Shown: positions 1 through 8,605 of the stretch, piece by piece
Numbering within the stretch: the first letter of the stretch is position 1
Layout: every line of letters starts with the position of its first letter
NCBI RefSeq assembly: GCF_000967495.1
Contig: NZ_JXXU01000014.1
Location: forward strand, 1 to 64,000
Reading direction: 5' to 3'
Length of the DNA stretch: 64,000 nt
Source of the DNA: Vibrio neptunius
GTDB taxonomy: Bacteria > Pseudomonadota > Gammaproteobacteria > Enterobacterales > Vibrionaceae
The notes under the pieces: model-generated
Told to the model about the DNA's origin: nothing
Seen by the model: the letters and a program-made list of their open reading frames with translations, nothing else
Databases searched by the model: none
Program-made: the position numbers and the translations under genes

Positions 1-1
1 C

Positions 2-2254
2 TCATCTAATCCAACGACCGTGATTATTCATGATGGCCAATCCAAAGCGGGATCTCATACAAATAGCTCACGTCAACAGGCGATTGAAGTAGCACAACAA
101 CTCTACGGAACACCTAGTGAATCGACTTTCACCGAGGCAAGCATCCATGAGAGAAATAAAAGCCGTACTCTAAGTCTCGACGACAATAACCAGATCCCAA
201 CCAAACGTGTTCCTGGGCCTTCTGTCGTCCTAACATCTGACGCCTTACTTTCTCACAACAGTCAGCATTCTCAAACGACGTCTGATGACAATCAGTCCAT
301 GCTTGATCGTTTCCTCGACCAACTTAGTGATGTTTCCGAAAGTGACACTCTGAGTCAGTCTAGTGTGAAAAATGCTGAGCCTATCAAACTCAATCAGAAC
401 AAGGTCTCACACAAGCATGCGCTTCAAATCGCTCAACAGCTATTTGATGACAACAGTGATACTACAAGCCAATCAAGCAGCTCTACTAGCTTAGACTCAT
501 CTGATGTAACAAATGCTAAACCTATTAAGCCTGTAAATCATCAACACGCGCTTCAAATTGCTCAACAGCTATTTGACGACAGCAGTGATACGAGCAGTGA
601 ATCAAGTGATAATACTGAAATCGATGCTTTGATCACTTCAAGCCAAGCGTTAGTCACAGAATCTCAACAACAAAGCCAACGTGATAATGCTCTTCTGAAT
701 GAACCAACATCGCAATTCGAACATCAAAGATTAAGCACAATTTTTGAAGAGCAGCATGGTCAAACCTATGAGGACGACAACATGAGCGACAGCAGCATGT
801 CTATGTTGTCGGAAGAAGCTCTACTTGCTCACAATAAAACTGATGACAGTAAATCAATACTTGACCGTTTTTTAGAAAACCTGAAGAGCATTTATAGTAG
901 TGATGATACTTTGAGCGAAACGGATACGCAGTCTGACAATGACATAGACAATGCCGAGCCTATCATGCATATCACTAAGCTTGAGGAAATGTATGATTCA
1001 AGTACAGATACAGCTTCTGAGTACAATAATACGCTAATGAACGTAGATGAACTTGTGTCCTATCATGAGCTCTCTCAGGAAAATAGAGGCTCTTATCCAT
1101 CGGATACAGCTACAGAGTCAGAATTCGATTATGATACGCATAAAGCTACTCGCAACTACCCATATTCGGTTAAGGTTACCGTGGGTGAATTAGGCAATCC
1201 AGATGAAGGTTATTTTGAAACTTTTGAAGGAGATGAGTACGAAGTGATCGCTCAAATAAACAAAGATTGGCTCAGCGTCATGAATATTGAAACCGGTCGC
1301 GTTGGCTATATTAGTACAAAGAACGTCGAAGATACTGAGAGAACACAACTACTTAAGAAAAAAACGGCATTTATAGAGCAAGCTCAAAATAATGATTTTG
1401 ATCCAATGTTCGATGCAAAAGAGGAACTCCGTGAGTTCTACTTGAAAGCACGTTTATTTGACGCCTTGAAAACGCAACAAGCGGATCTTGAAGAAGGTGA
1501 AGTGGGTGTTTTGTGGGGAATCTACGAAGACATTGATTGGTCTGTTGACAAAGCACTCAGGAGCGACGCAATTACCACTGTTTATCCGATTAGCTTCACA
1601 CTACCAAATGGGCAAGAGCTAGCTTCAATCGCCGTTAAAGTGATAGCTGGTGCTGATGTTAAAAATGACACTCTTGAACATGAAACCCGTGTTTTAGGAC
1701 TCTCTCATTCAATTGACTACTATGGCTCATACACATCTCACCAAGGCGATGTCATTATCGGAGAAACGCTGATTCAAAATAATATGTCGTCAGAGCGCTA
1801 CTCGATTAAAGTATTTCAAGATTTAGTCGACGGATTAGTTGAGCTGGAATCAAACAATATTGTTCATGGTAACATTACACCCAAAAATGTGTTGGTACAC
1901 AATAAACAATACATATTTGGTGATCTGGTTAACCCAGAAAAAAATGATTTCAATCACTACAGAGTTCAAGAACTAAATAACACCAACACAACAGCCTCGA
2001 ACATTTTTGCGGCTGGAATGACCTTGATTGAAATGAAGCACCCAGAGCTTACCGAAGCTATTTGGAAGAGGGTCTCACAAAAACAACACTCTAATATGTA
2101 TTACTCAAGTATGGATTACCAATATGCTGTGATAGATTCTCTACCTCAACTCGATGAAGAAGACAAACTGCTGGCAAAAATGGTTGAATTCGATACCAAC
2201 TATAGGATTAAAGCAGCAGAGCTTCATAAGGAATTGATAAACCTCAAGCTATAG
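2..2254 (+). CDS. Repeat-rich protein with SH3-like and kinase-like C-terminal domains (5' partial)
   Basis: The frame is open to the left edge, so the true start lies outside; the first in-window start-like codon is GTG at 20, and residues are numbered from it. The N-terminal half is Ser/Asp/Thr/Gln-rich with internal repeats: a motif like HALQIAQQLFDD occurs near residues 131 and 174, a weaker version is near 18, and a longer unit with LDRFL...NAEPI occurs near 93 and 278. Residues about 379-438 look like a bacterial SH3 domain. The C-terminus resembles a protein kinase: a VK lysine (K540), a following Glu helix, HGNITPKNVLV at 616-626 and GDL at 634-636. In canonical kinases the second motif is HRD or HGD, so the catalytic Asp is Asn here, suggesting a pseudokinase or an atypical kinase. 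The low-complexity repeats plus kinase fold recall secreted effectors, but no secretion signal is visible. Function unknown. Confidence 0.75.
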   Translation, partial: SSNPTTVIIHDGQSKAGSHTNSSRQQAIEVAQQLYGTPSESTFTEASIHERNKSRTLSLDDNNQIPTKRVPGPSVVLTSDALLSHNSQHSQTTSDDNQSMLDRFLDQLSDVSESDTLSQSSVKNAEPIKLNQNKVSHKHALQIAQQLFDDNSDTTSQSSSSTSLDSSDVTNAKPIKPVNHQHALQIAQQLFDDSSDTSSESSDNTEIDALITSSQALVTESQQQSQRDNALLNEPTSQFEHQRLSTIFEEQHGQTYEDDNMSDSSMSMLSEEALLAHNKTDDSKSILDRFLENLKSIYSSDDTLSETDTQSDNDIDNAEPIMHITKLEEMYDSSTDTASEYNNTLMNVDELVSYHELSQENRGSYPSDTATESEFDYDTHKATRNYPYSVKVTVGELGNPDEGYFETFEGDEYEVIAQINKDWLSVMNIETGRVGYISTKNVEDTERTQLLKKKTAFIEQAQNNDFDPMFDAKEELREFYLKARLFDALKTQQADLEEGEVGVLWGIYEDIDWSVDKALRSDAITTVYPISFTLPNGQELASIAVKVIAGADVKNDTLEHETRVLGLSHSIDYYGSYTSHQGDVIIGETLIQNNMSSERYSIKVFQDLVDGLVELESNNIVHGNITPKNVLVHNKQYIFGDLVNPEKNDFNHYRVQELNNTNTTASNIFAAGMTLIEMKHPELTEAIWKRVSQKQHSNMYYSSMDYQYAVIDSLPQLDEEDKLLAKMVEFDTNYRIKAAELHKELINLKL

Positions 2255-2742
2255 AGAAAACAATAAGCCTAATCATTTAACCACGCTCAATTGGGACAAA
2301 TAAAAAAGGCAATTGACTATCTAAAGGTAAAGGGAATGGATGCCCTTTGTTACTCCTTCATACCCCCTCACTTTTTAAGCATAAAAAAGCCCCTTTCCGC
2401 TCAAGAAAGAGGCACACCAACATAGCGTTACACAAGGGTCTATAATTGGGCTTCTAACCTAAAAGACTAATAGGCTATTTCCAATTCGAACATCGAAACC
2501 AAACCAACTTGCTCAGATATTCATTGTACGTTGCATTTCAAGTCATTAACGGCAGCATGACCCGTCATTGCTTGTATAACATCACACAGCACAACTCTGA
2601 ATAATCCAATACTAAATCTTGAGATTTTCGACAAAAAGAGCTTAATATATGAATCATAATGTTGTCAAACGTGAAACTTTTTTCAACAAAAAATAATCTC
2701 ATACTATGTAACAGTTCATAAAACACAATTCGGAGAAGTATA
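2255..2742. other. Intergenic stretch, no convincing gene
   Basis: AT-rich spacer between the repeat protein and the Xre gene. It holds a weak hairpin with AAAGGG/CCCTTT arms near 2330-2348, which could end the upstream gene, and a minus-strand terminator-like hairpin at 2383-2413. No tRNA or protein-like ORF was recognised. Confidence 0.5.
2383..2413 (-). terminator. Orphan minus-strand intrinsic terminator
   Basis: Arms GCCCCTTTC (2389-2397) and GAAAGAGGC (2405-2413) form a nine-pair stem with one G-U pair when read on the minus strand, followed by six T on that strand. No minus-strand gene is visible to its right, so what it would end is unknown. Confidence 0.5.
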
Positions 2743-3294
2743 TTGAAAGATGTCAGCACTATCGGCGGGCGACTAAAAGAAATTCTTTTTGTTAAAGGTG
2801 TTTCTGCAGCTGAGCTATGTAGAAAAGTGGGTATAGAGAGAGGCTATATGAGTAAGCTTCTTAATAACAAAATTAAAAACCCGCATAAGAATATGACCCA
2901 AATAGCGAAAGCACTTAATGTATCCTACGAATGGCTGATGACAGGTGTTGAACGTAATGGTACCTATGAGCGAGATTACGATGTAGAAGGTATAGTTAAT
3001 TCTAAGCTTCAAAAGATTGGTTTTTTTGAAACTGGTATGCCAATATCCAAGTTCCACAAGCTTATATATAATGATGAGTCCATCAATATAATTAGCACTA
3101 AGAAACTTGGTGCCGGAAACTATTTATTTCAAAGCGGTGAAGACATTATCGAGTTATTTAGAGTTGATAATTTTATAAATTTAACTTGGTATCCTCACGA
3201 ACCTGAAAAAGATTACATCCCAATTGGCAAGGTTATCACTAAAATCAGTAAGGAACATATCAATGACAAGAAGCTTAAACTTGTTGAAGGTTGA
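2743..3294 (+). CDS. Xre/Cro-CI family DNA-binding regulator
   Basis: 183 residues. The N-terminal 65 residues are a classic helix-turn-helix of the Xre class: a helix-turn-helix core around AAELCRKVGIERGYMSKLL, then a fourth helix ending in VSYEWLMTG. The C-terminal part has no clear protease or known sensor motif; it is short for a LexA-type CI repressor and I see no Ser/Lys catalytic pair. The start is TTG at 2743, chosen because GGAGA lies at 2732-2736 with proper spacing and no ATG fits. It overlaps the downstream membrane protein by about 32 bases, so the two are probably translated together. It may control that partner, but this is inferred from position only. Confidence 0.8.
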   Translation: MKDVSTIGGRLKEILFVKGVSAAELCRKVGIERGYMSKLLNNKIKNPHKNMTQIAKALNVSYEWLMTGVERNGTYERDYDVEGIVNSKLQKIGFFETGMPISKFHKLIYNDESINIISTKKLGAGNYLFQSGEDIIELFRVDNFINLTWYPHEPEKDYIPIGKVITKISKEHINDKKLKLVEG

Positions 3295-4084
3295 GAATGG
3301 CTTAATATATTATACAAATGAAGATAACGACTACGTATTAAGTTCGCCAGCTAGGGGGCTGATTAACAAAGGACTTGTCGTCTTCTTCAAAAAGGAACAT
3401 CGAGACTTAATCCACGCCATGGACCCCATGACCAAATTTGATATTAAATGGTACGGATTCCTCACCGCACTTTACCTTGCGTCACTATTAGTTGCAGTTC
3501 CTATGTCACCTCACAGCGTCGAAATATTCGGCACTTGGCAACCAGCGGGTATTTTGATTTTTCCGCTAACCTTCTTGGTTCTCGATACTATTAATGCAAC
3601 ATTGAGATATGAGTATGCAAAATCTACCACTTACTTTGGTGCTGGCATGTGCGTATTGGCATCAGGATTAATAGCACTCACTTTTTCTACTTTTGATATT
3701 CAATCCCCTTATAAAGAAGTCTTTGAACCGCTTATTTATTTATATCTAATTAATAGTCTATGTATTCTATCAGCCGACCAAGCAAACAACTTTATTTTTA
3801 GAAAACTCAGTATAAAACTGCATAAAGCACCTATTTGGGCACGTTCTATTATTTCAAGCACAATTGGTCAGGCCCTGTACACGGTCATTTGGATAGGATT
3901 ATTCTTTAATTCTGCTACATCGTTAAATTTACTACAGAAAATTGCTGACAATTATCTATTTAAAGTCGGTTACGCTGTCGCTCTTCTCCCTATTCTCTAC
4001 GCTCTCGTGTTTACCTACAATACCCTAAAAGTAAAGAAACAGCATGACTTTGCTAAGTTAGATGAAGACTCAAAGTATGCATAA
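3263..4084 (+). CDS. VUT family (YhhQ-like) membrane transporter
   Basis: About 273 residues from ATG 3263, chosen over an upstream in-frame TTG (3224) because AAGGA sits at 3250-3254. After a soluble stretch of about 60 residues come roughly six hydrophobic segments. Two signatures fit the VUT/YhhQ family: PAGILIFPLTFLVLDTINA in the second segment and a later segment with RSIISSTIGQALYTVIW. Family members import queuosine precursors (preQ0/preQ1) through an ECF S-component-like fold. The substrate here is unproven because the sequence diverges from canonical YhhQ and the N-terminal extension is longer. It overlaps the Xre gene upstream and is followed by a bidirectional terminator. Confidence 0.65.
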   Translation: MTRSLNLLKVENGLIYYTNEDNDYVLSSPARGLINKGLVVFFKKEHRDLIHAMDPMTKFDIKWYGFLTALYLASLLVAVPMSPHSVEIFGTWQPAGILIFPLTFLVLDTINATLRYEYAKSTTYFGAGMCVLASGLIALTFSTFDIQSPYKEVFEPLIYLYLINSLCILSADQANNFIFRKLSIKLHKAPIWARSIISSTIGQALYTVIWIGLFFNSATSLNLLQKIADNYLFKVGYAVALLPILYALVFTYNTLKVKKQHDFAKLDEDSKYA

Positions 4085-4101
4085 CTAACACATATCGATA
4101 T

Positions 4102-4134
4102 AAAAAAGCTCAGATAACCTATCCGAGCTTTTTG
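4102..4134. terminator. Bidirectional intrinsic terminator
   Basis: Arms AAAAGCTC-GATA and TATC-GAGCTTTT with a short loop, A-rich on one side and T-rich on the other. It lies between the convergent VUT transporter and methyltransferase genes and can serve both. Confidence 0.85.
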
Positions 4135-4153
4135 TTATGGTAGGTAGAACTGC

Positions 4154-4936
4154 TTATCTCTCTTCAGCCTTGCCAAAACTCGCAATCAACCTGAAAATAC
4201 AAACATCAAAGCTCTCACGACTCTGCGAGAGCTCTTCAATATAACTTTCTAGATCACCAGCGAAGGACGAAGGTATCGGTAGTGTGTAACTTGAAGCTGA
4301 GGTATACACTTTGTACGCCCCTGACATGAAGAACTTTTTAAACTCTTCACCTGTGAAAACATACTCGAACTCTCTAGGTATGAATGAAAGGATACTGAAC
4401 CCTCTCGACTCAAACATTTCTCTGTATTCCTCTGGGCTTTCCAAATGCATACAGGGCATACGAAAATTTTGGCCAAGTTGTGGATAGTAAGCACGGAAAA
4501 ACTCGCCCATCAGAACCATGATCTGAGGACACCATTCCTGCTTATAGGGTGTTTGAAGAACGAATATACCATTCACATTGAGCGCATCCTTAATGGTAGA
4601 AAGCGCAGCATCATAGTCCTGATACCACTGGAACGAAGAATTCGATGTGATGACATCAAATTTGAGTTCCGTAGTGAACTGACGAACATCTGCGTGTTCG
4701 AACTGTACCGAACTGTCAGGGTATAACTTATGTGCCTGCTCAAGCATTTCCTTCGAAGCATCTATAGCCACCATTACCTGAGGATTCGAGTGTGCCTGTA
4801 TAAGGTGAGAGACTTTCCCGGAACCGCAACCAATATCAAGCAAACGCCCTACTTGGGTTGGTACAAGCTGAATTAACTCTTTCGCTGCATCAAACTGAAC
4901 AATGCCATTGCTGTGGTATTCTTTACTGTAATTCAT
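4154..4936 (-). CDS. Class I SAM-dependent methyltransferase
   Basis: 260 residues. Motif I of the Rossmann-like methyltransferase fold is LLDIGCGSGK near residues 32-41, followed by an acidic motif II (VMVAIDASKEML), the adenine-binding acidic stretch FEHADVRQF and a motif IV region with FDVITSNSSFQWYQD. The SNSSFQW pattern is the one seen in trans-aconitate methyltransferase (Tam) and BioC-like enzymes. Without a biotin operon nearby, BioC seems less likely, but the true substrate cannot be read. Monocistronic; the start is next to a moderate upstream region and the gene shares a terminator with the VUT gene. Confidence 0.8.
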   Translation of the reverse strand: MNYSKEYHSNGIVQFDAAKELIQLVPTQVGRLLDIGCGSGKVSHLIQAHSNPQVMVAIDASKEMLEQAHKLYPDSSVQFEHADVRQFTTELKFDVITSNSSFQWYQDYDAALSTIKDALNVNGIFVLQTPYKQEWCPQIMVLMGEFFRAYYPQLGQNFRMPCMHLESPEEYREMFESRGFSILSFIPREFEYVFTGEEFKKFFMSGAYKVYTSASSYTLPIPSSFAGDLESYIEELSQSRESFDVCIFRLIASFGKAEER

Positions 4937-4983
4937 AAGTGGTCGCTCTTGATTTCAAGCCAGTCATGATAGTCTAAAAGCGC

Positions 4984-5287
4984 CTACATCGCAGCGATAG
5001 GTACTTCAAGAATTACACGTGTTATATACCATTCTCTTAACAAACAACGAGGACAAAAGATAGGATTGATACTGGATTCGAAAGTCATTTTTGAAAACAG
5101 GTTACATCCAATAATGATATTGTCTTGTTGAGCAACATAACCTTTAAGCTCGGATGGCTGAGTTTTTGTCATCAGATCATACGCAAAACCTGACACGATT
5201 AAACCTTCCGTCTGACCTTCTTTGTCAACAAATGTATTCAAAAATAGACATCTAATTAACCTGATACTTTACTGTTGCGACATCCAT
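4984..5287 (-). pseudogene. Decayed GNAT-family N-acetyltransferase
   Basis: The longest open frame (4984-5268, no good start) reads LFLNTFVDKEGQTEG, then SELKGYVAQQDNIIIGCN and LFSKMTFES, which match the N-terminal half of YhbS-like GNAT proteins. A start-like fragment MDVATVKYQVN lies at 5252-5287 in another frame, so a frameshift separates the first dozen codons. After about SSINP the family would continue with an ILSP.AV.. acetyl-CoA-binding strand and a Q-x-x-G-x-G loop; here the frame runs into unrelated residues and stops, and the acetyl-CoA loop is absent. Full-length members have about 165 residues, so at least half is missing. Called a pseudogene from visible homology, not from an alignment. 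Confidence 0.6.
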
Positions 5288-5577
5288 GGCACCAAGCTGC
5301 TACAGCCTACTGTAGAAACTGACCATTCAAGGACCGTTAGAACAACGATAGCTTAAACATGCCACCTCTTAACTCATGTCAATGTACAATATTCTGTGCA
5401 AAGAGCATATCGACATGCAGCAATAGAATACCAGCCTATATCATAGACATATCACTGAGATATCTAGACCCGACCATAGCACTTCTTCAAATCGATTCTA
5501 TGGCTGCAAATCAAGGCTTCAACAATTGAGGACATTCAACTAAAATAGTTATTAACAAAACTATTCATAAGAAGTTA

Positions 5578-6084
5578 ATGAAGAAAAGTAACTTGACCAC
5601 TAACACTGGTCATCGCTTTATATCTAAAGCTAAGACTGCGTTTAAAATTCATATTCATACACCTGATGATACGGTACTCCACCGCTCAGTCGGCTATGTG
5701 AGAATTGGTGATAAGAAGGGGTTAAAGAAAGCCATTAAACTTCGCAATGAACTGGGCAGTGCTATGTGGGGTAAGTTTTGGCGTAAGTTACTCAAAGACC
5801 CTTACTTAATGACCCGCCTTCCCCACTCGGTAGAACCGAAAATCATTTTCAAACCTCGTCCCACCAAAACTGATCCAAACGCCAAAGATGAGTGCTACAT
5901 CGCCGCTTGGCGCAACTACGACGAAGAAGGCAAATTGATCTACAAAAGCGTGGTATGTTCAATAAAAAAACATGGACGACTTGCGGCTTATACTAAGACC
6001 AAAAAAGCACTGCTGGAGGCCAATAAAGACAATTTGGAAATCCTCGAGTTCATGGGTCGCCTCAACAGCATCGACCTGAAATAA
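5578..6084 (+). CDS. Uncharacterised basic protein, possible AP2-like DNA-binding fold
   Basis: 168 residues, very rich in Lys and Arg, no signal peptide and no membrane segment. It begins MKKSNLTTNTGHRFIS and contains a stretch, about residues 10-62, of the form GHRFIS...FKIHIHT...VGYVRIGDKKGLKKAIKLRNELG, which looks like the strand-strand-strand-helix pattern of AP2-type DNA-binding domains; a second similar pattern may exist at about 95-155 (ECYIAAWRNYDEEGKLIYKS...). I do not recognise the family with certainty and give no function. The start at 5578 is a plain ATG with only a weak AAGAAG ribosome site. Isolated gene between a pseudogene and a terminator. Confidence 0.6.
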   Translation: MKKSNLTTNTGHRFISKAKTAFKIHIHTPDDTVLHRSVGYVRIGDKKGLKKAIKLRNELGSAMWGKFWRKLLKDPYLMTRLPHSVEPKIIFKPRPTKTDPNAKDECYIAAWRNYDEEGKLIYKSVVCSIKKHGRLAAYTKTKKALLEANKDNLEILEFMGRLNSIDLK

Positions 6085-6114
6085 AAAACACCCCTGACTC
6101 TCATCAGAGGTGTT
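6081..6114 (-). terminator. Intrinsic terminator of the first OmpA-family gene
   Basis: Arms AACACCCCTGA (6087-6097) and TCAGAGGTGTT (6104-6114), followed on the minus strand by a T-run. It ends the OmpA gene and could also stop transcription from the left. Confidence 0.8.
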
Positions 6115-6136
6115 CCAAAGTGCAATTCAAAAGTCG

Positions 6137-7087
6137 TTATTGGGCCTGATACTCAAAAGCTGGCACCATAATTTCTACACGTCGGTTTTGCTCACGACCT
6201 TCTCTCGTTTCGTTAGAAGCAATCGGATTATTTTCTCCTTCACCACGCGCCGTAATTCTTGAGGAATCAACCCCTTGTTCTTGTAGCACTTCAGCCACCG
6301 ATTGAGCACGTTTTTCAGAAAGTTTCTGGTTATATGATGCTGAACCGCTAGAGTCAGTATAACCGACAACTTCAACAGTAGACTGAGGGAATTTCGTCAT
6401 AAAGGTGACCAAATCGGCCAGCATTGTTTTGCTTTGTGGTTTCAACTCTGCACTGTTTAGTGCAAAACTGCTGGAATCCACAACTTTGGTTTCAAACGTC
6501 TGGATAATTGGCTCAACGACAACGACTTCCTCAACCATCAATTCTTCTTCCACTGGTTGCTCTACTTCTTCATCACTACCACCAAATTTTGCTATGAAGC
6601 CAAGCGTCAATGCGTTGCCTTTAAAGCGATGAGTATCAACGTTAATATCTGTTAAACGTTGGTATTCAAGTTGAAAATCAATGGTTGGCATAAAGGAGTA
6701 CGTGATACCCAAAGCACCAAGTAACGAGCTGTCATCTTTGTCGCCGTACTCAACATACGCACCACCTAGTTTAGCAAAGGCATCCAATCTTTCCGCTATA
6801 GGCATGGTCAATCGAGGGGCAAAAGAATAAGAGCTCAAACCCGCGTCAGTGTACCCAAACCCAGTGGTTTCGCCCAAGGTATCTAGCCCTACTTCAAGGC
6901 TGATCATATCATTAAACTCATAACCAGCGAATGAACCCAAAGCCCAAGAGCTGTCATCACACGGGCCTGTAGAACAAGAATCATTGAGCCAAGATGCCCC
7001 GGCTTTTGCACCTAAGTAGAACTGAGCGTTCGCCGATGCGGATGCAAGAAGAAGTGTAGTAGAAATGACCGCTGCTAATTTTTTCAT
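6137..7087 (-). CDS. OmpA family outer membrane protein (copy 1)
   Basis: 316 residues from ATG at 7087, chosen over an upstream in-frame start because AAGGA precedes it and the sequence begins with a signal peptide (MKKLAAVISTT...SANA). The mature N-terminal domain of about 170 residues has the alternating pattern of an eight-strand barrel (QFYLGAKAGASWLND, later GNALTLGFIAKFG). An acidic Val/Glu hinge follows (EEVVVVEPI). The C-terminal domain is the OmpA peptidoglycan-binding fold: VEVVGYTDSSGSASYNQKLS, then RAQSVAEVL and ARGEGENNPIASN...NRRVEI. It anchors the outer membrane to peptidoglycan. Its nearest relative is the next gene, with about the same domain order and many identical words, so the two look like a tandem duplication. 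Confidence 0.92.
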   Translation of the reverse strand: MKKLAAVISTTLLLASASANAQFYLGAKAGASWLNDSCSTGPCDDSSWALGSFAGYEFNDMISLEVGLDTLGETTGFGYTDAGLSSYSFAPRLTMPIAERLDAFAKLGGAYVEYGDKDDSSLLGALGITYSFMPTIDFQLEYQRLTDINVDTHRFKGNALTLGFIAKFGGSDEEVEQPVEEELMVEEVVVVEPIIQTFETKVVDSSSFALNSAELKPQSKTMLADLVTFMTKFPQSTVEVVGYTDSSGSASYNQKLSEKRAQSVAEVLQEQGVDSSRITARGEGENNPIASNETREGREQNRRVEIMVPAFEYQAQ

Positions 7088-7267
7088 TATGTTGTCCTTA
7101 TTACTCTCAACGCGTAAACGCCGCAACTAACATTCCACACTATAACAATCAATAAGTTACAGTATGGCCACACTAACAGTACACCTTGGTACATAAAATG
7201 TACAAATAGGTTTGTAGACTGATTTCACTTTTTGGGGGTTAACGAGTAACATTCTCATAAATATGAC

Positions 7268-7291
7268 AAAGCCCTGTTGATTCAGGGCTTT
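7268..7291 (-). terminator. Hairpin terminator after OmpA copy 2
   Basis: Perfect arms AAAGCCCTG (7268-7276) and CAGGGCTTT (7283-7291) just downstream of the second OmpA gene. The T-run after it is poor, so it may be partial and allow read-through into copy 1. Confidence 0.65.
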
Positions 7292-7318
7292 GAATAACTC
7301 TTTTTGTGCGCCGTGCAG

Positions 7319-8284
7319 TTAAGGCTGAACTTGATACTCAAACTCATTCATTGTGACTTCCGCCCGGCGATTCTTGATACGTCCTTCACGAGTTTGATTG
7401 GATGCGACGGGATTCGCTTCACCTGCACCTTCTACATGAATGCGTGAGTGGTTTACACCATAGTTTTCAATGATATCCGCGACAGACTGAGCACGCTGCT
7501 CAGACAGTTTTTGATTGTATGCAGCGGGGCCACTGGTGTCCGTGTAACCAACCACATCAACGGTCGCTTGTGGATAATCACTCATGAATGAAGCAACTTC
7601 TTGCAATGCGATTTCACTTTCCGGTGTCAGTTCTGAGCTATCGAATTTAAAGCTAACCGAATATACCACTTCGGACTCATAGGTTTGGAGCAATGGCTTA
7701 ACTATGACCATTTCTTCTACCACTTCTTCTACCAGCATTTCTTCTTGTGCTGGCGTCTCCGCACGCTGACCGCTACTGCCAAATTTTGTAGTGAAACCCA
7801 ATGTAAACGCATTACCAGCAATACTATGCGTGTCAATATCAATATCCGTTAAGCGCTGATACTCTAACTGAATATCAATGTTGGGCAGCAAACTGTAACT
7901 CAGACCGACACTCGCAACAAAAGAACTGTCGCTCTTGTCACCATATGCCACATATGCACCACCAGCTTTGGCAAATGCATCAAGATTCTCAGTTAAAGGT
8001 AAGCTGAAACGAGGCGCCAAAGAATACGACACCAAGCCTGCGTCTTGATAGCCTGAACCTGTCGTTTCACCGAGCGTATCTAGGCCTGCTTCAAGTGCTA
8101 GGTAGTCGTTAAACTCATAGCCGAAAAATGAACCCAGAGCCCAAGAGTTATCATCACATTCACCTGTTGTGCACAAATCATCTACCCAGCTAACCCCTGC
8201 TTTGGCACCCAGATAAAACTGCGCATTAACCGACGCCGATGCGAGAAGAAGTGTGCCAGAAACTACCGCTGCTATTTTTTTCAT
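7319..8284 (-). CDS. OmpA family outer membrane protein (copy 2)
   Basis: 321 residues from ATG 8284, with AAGGT upstream and a clear signal peptide (MKKIAAVVSGTLLLASA...VNA). The layout equals copy 1: barrel domain beginning QFYLGAKAGVSWVDD with the same CTTGECDD / CSTGPCDD cysteine pair, an acidic hinge with EEVVEEM, and an OmpA C-terminal domain with VDVVGYTDTSGPAAYNQKLS and NPVASNQTREG. The paired cysteines near residue 40-45 of the barrel are conserved in both copies. Two copies in a row with a hairpin between them suggest a local duplication followed by separate regulation. Confidence 0.92.
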   Translation of the reverse strand: MKKIAAVVSGTLLLASASVNAQFYLGAKAGVSWVDDLCTTGECDDNSWALGSFFGYEFNDYLALEAGLDTLGETTGSGYQDAGLVSYSLAPRFSLPLTENLDAFAKAGGAYVAYGDKSDSSFVASVGLSYSLLPNIDIQLEYQRLTDIDIDTHSIAGNAFTLGFTTKFGSSGQRAETPAQEEMLVEEVVEEMVIVKPLLQTYESEVVYSVSFKFDSSELTPESEIALQEVASFMSDYPQATVDVVGYTDTSGPAAYNQKLSEQRAQSVADIIENYGVNHSRIHVEGAGEANPVASNQTREGRIKNRRAEVTMNEFEYQVQP

Positions 8285-8554
8285 TTTTGATACCTTATTG
8301 ATAGATACTAGATTCGCCACGCTATAGGCAATCCGCTGACAAACAAATAGATACACGTATTACCGTACAGATGGTCGGACACTACACCCCAAAAAGATAA
8401 ATAACAAATAACTTTGTTAATTTTTATTTAAATTCATATATTTAGATAATCACCTCTCGTATCAGAGTATTGTAGACGGGTAAATGGAACGGCAGTCACA
8501 ACCTAGTTAAGGAGTTATATCGACGTTTAAAGTTTTTAAACAATATGAAGACAT
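8285..8554. other. Upstream region of OmpA copy 2, no gene seen
   Basis: About 270 bases, AT-rich near 8400-8450. It must carry the promoter of the OmpA gene; I did not find a clear -35/-10 pair or a named operator. No ORF or RNA gene recognised. Confidence 0.5.
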
Positions 8555-8583
8555 AAAAAAACCGTAGCCTTAAGCTACGGTTT
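8555..8583 (-). terminator. gltX terminator
   Basis: Perfect arms AAACCGTAGC and GCTACGGTTT with a five-base loop, followed on the minus strand by a T-run. Confidence 0.88.
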
Positions 8584-8605
8584 ATATTCTTGATTGTGTT
8601 TTTTA

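Noticed and set aside
2565..2759. 64-residue minus-strand ORF upstream of the Xre gene
   Set aside because: Lies in AT-rich promoter DNA and overlaps the Xre start; no protein-like pattern.
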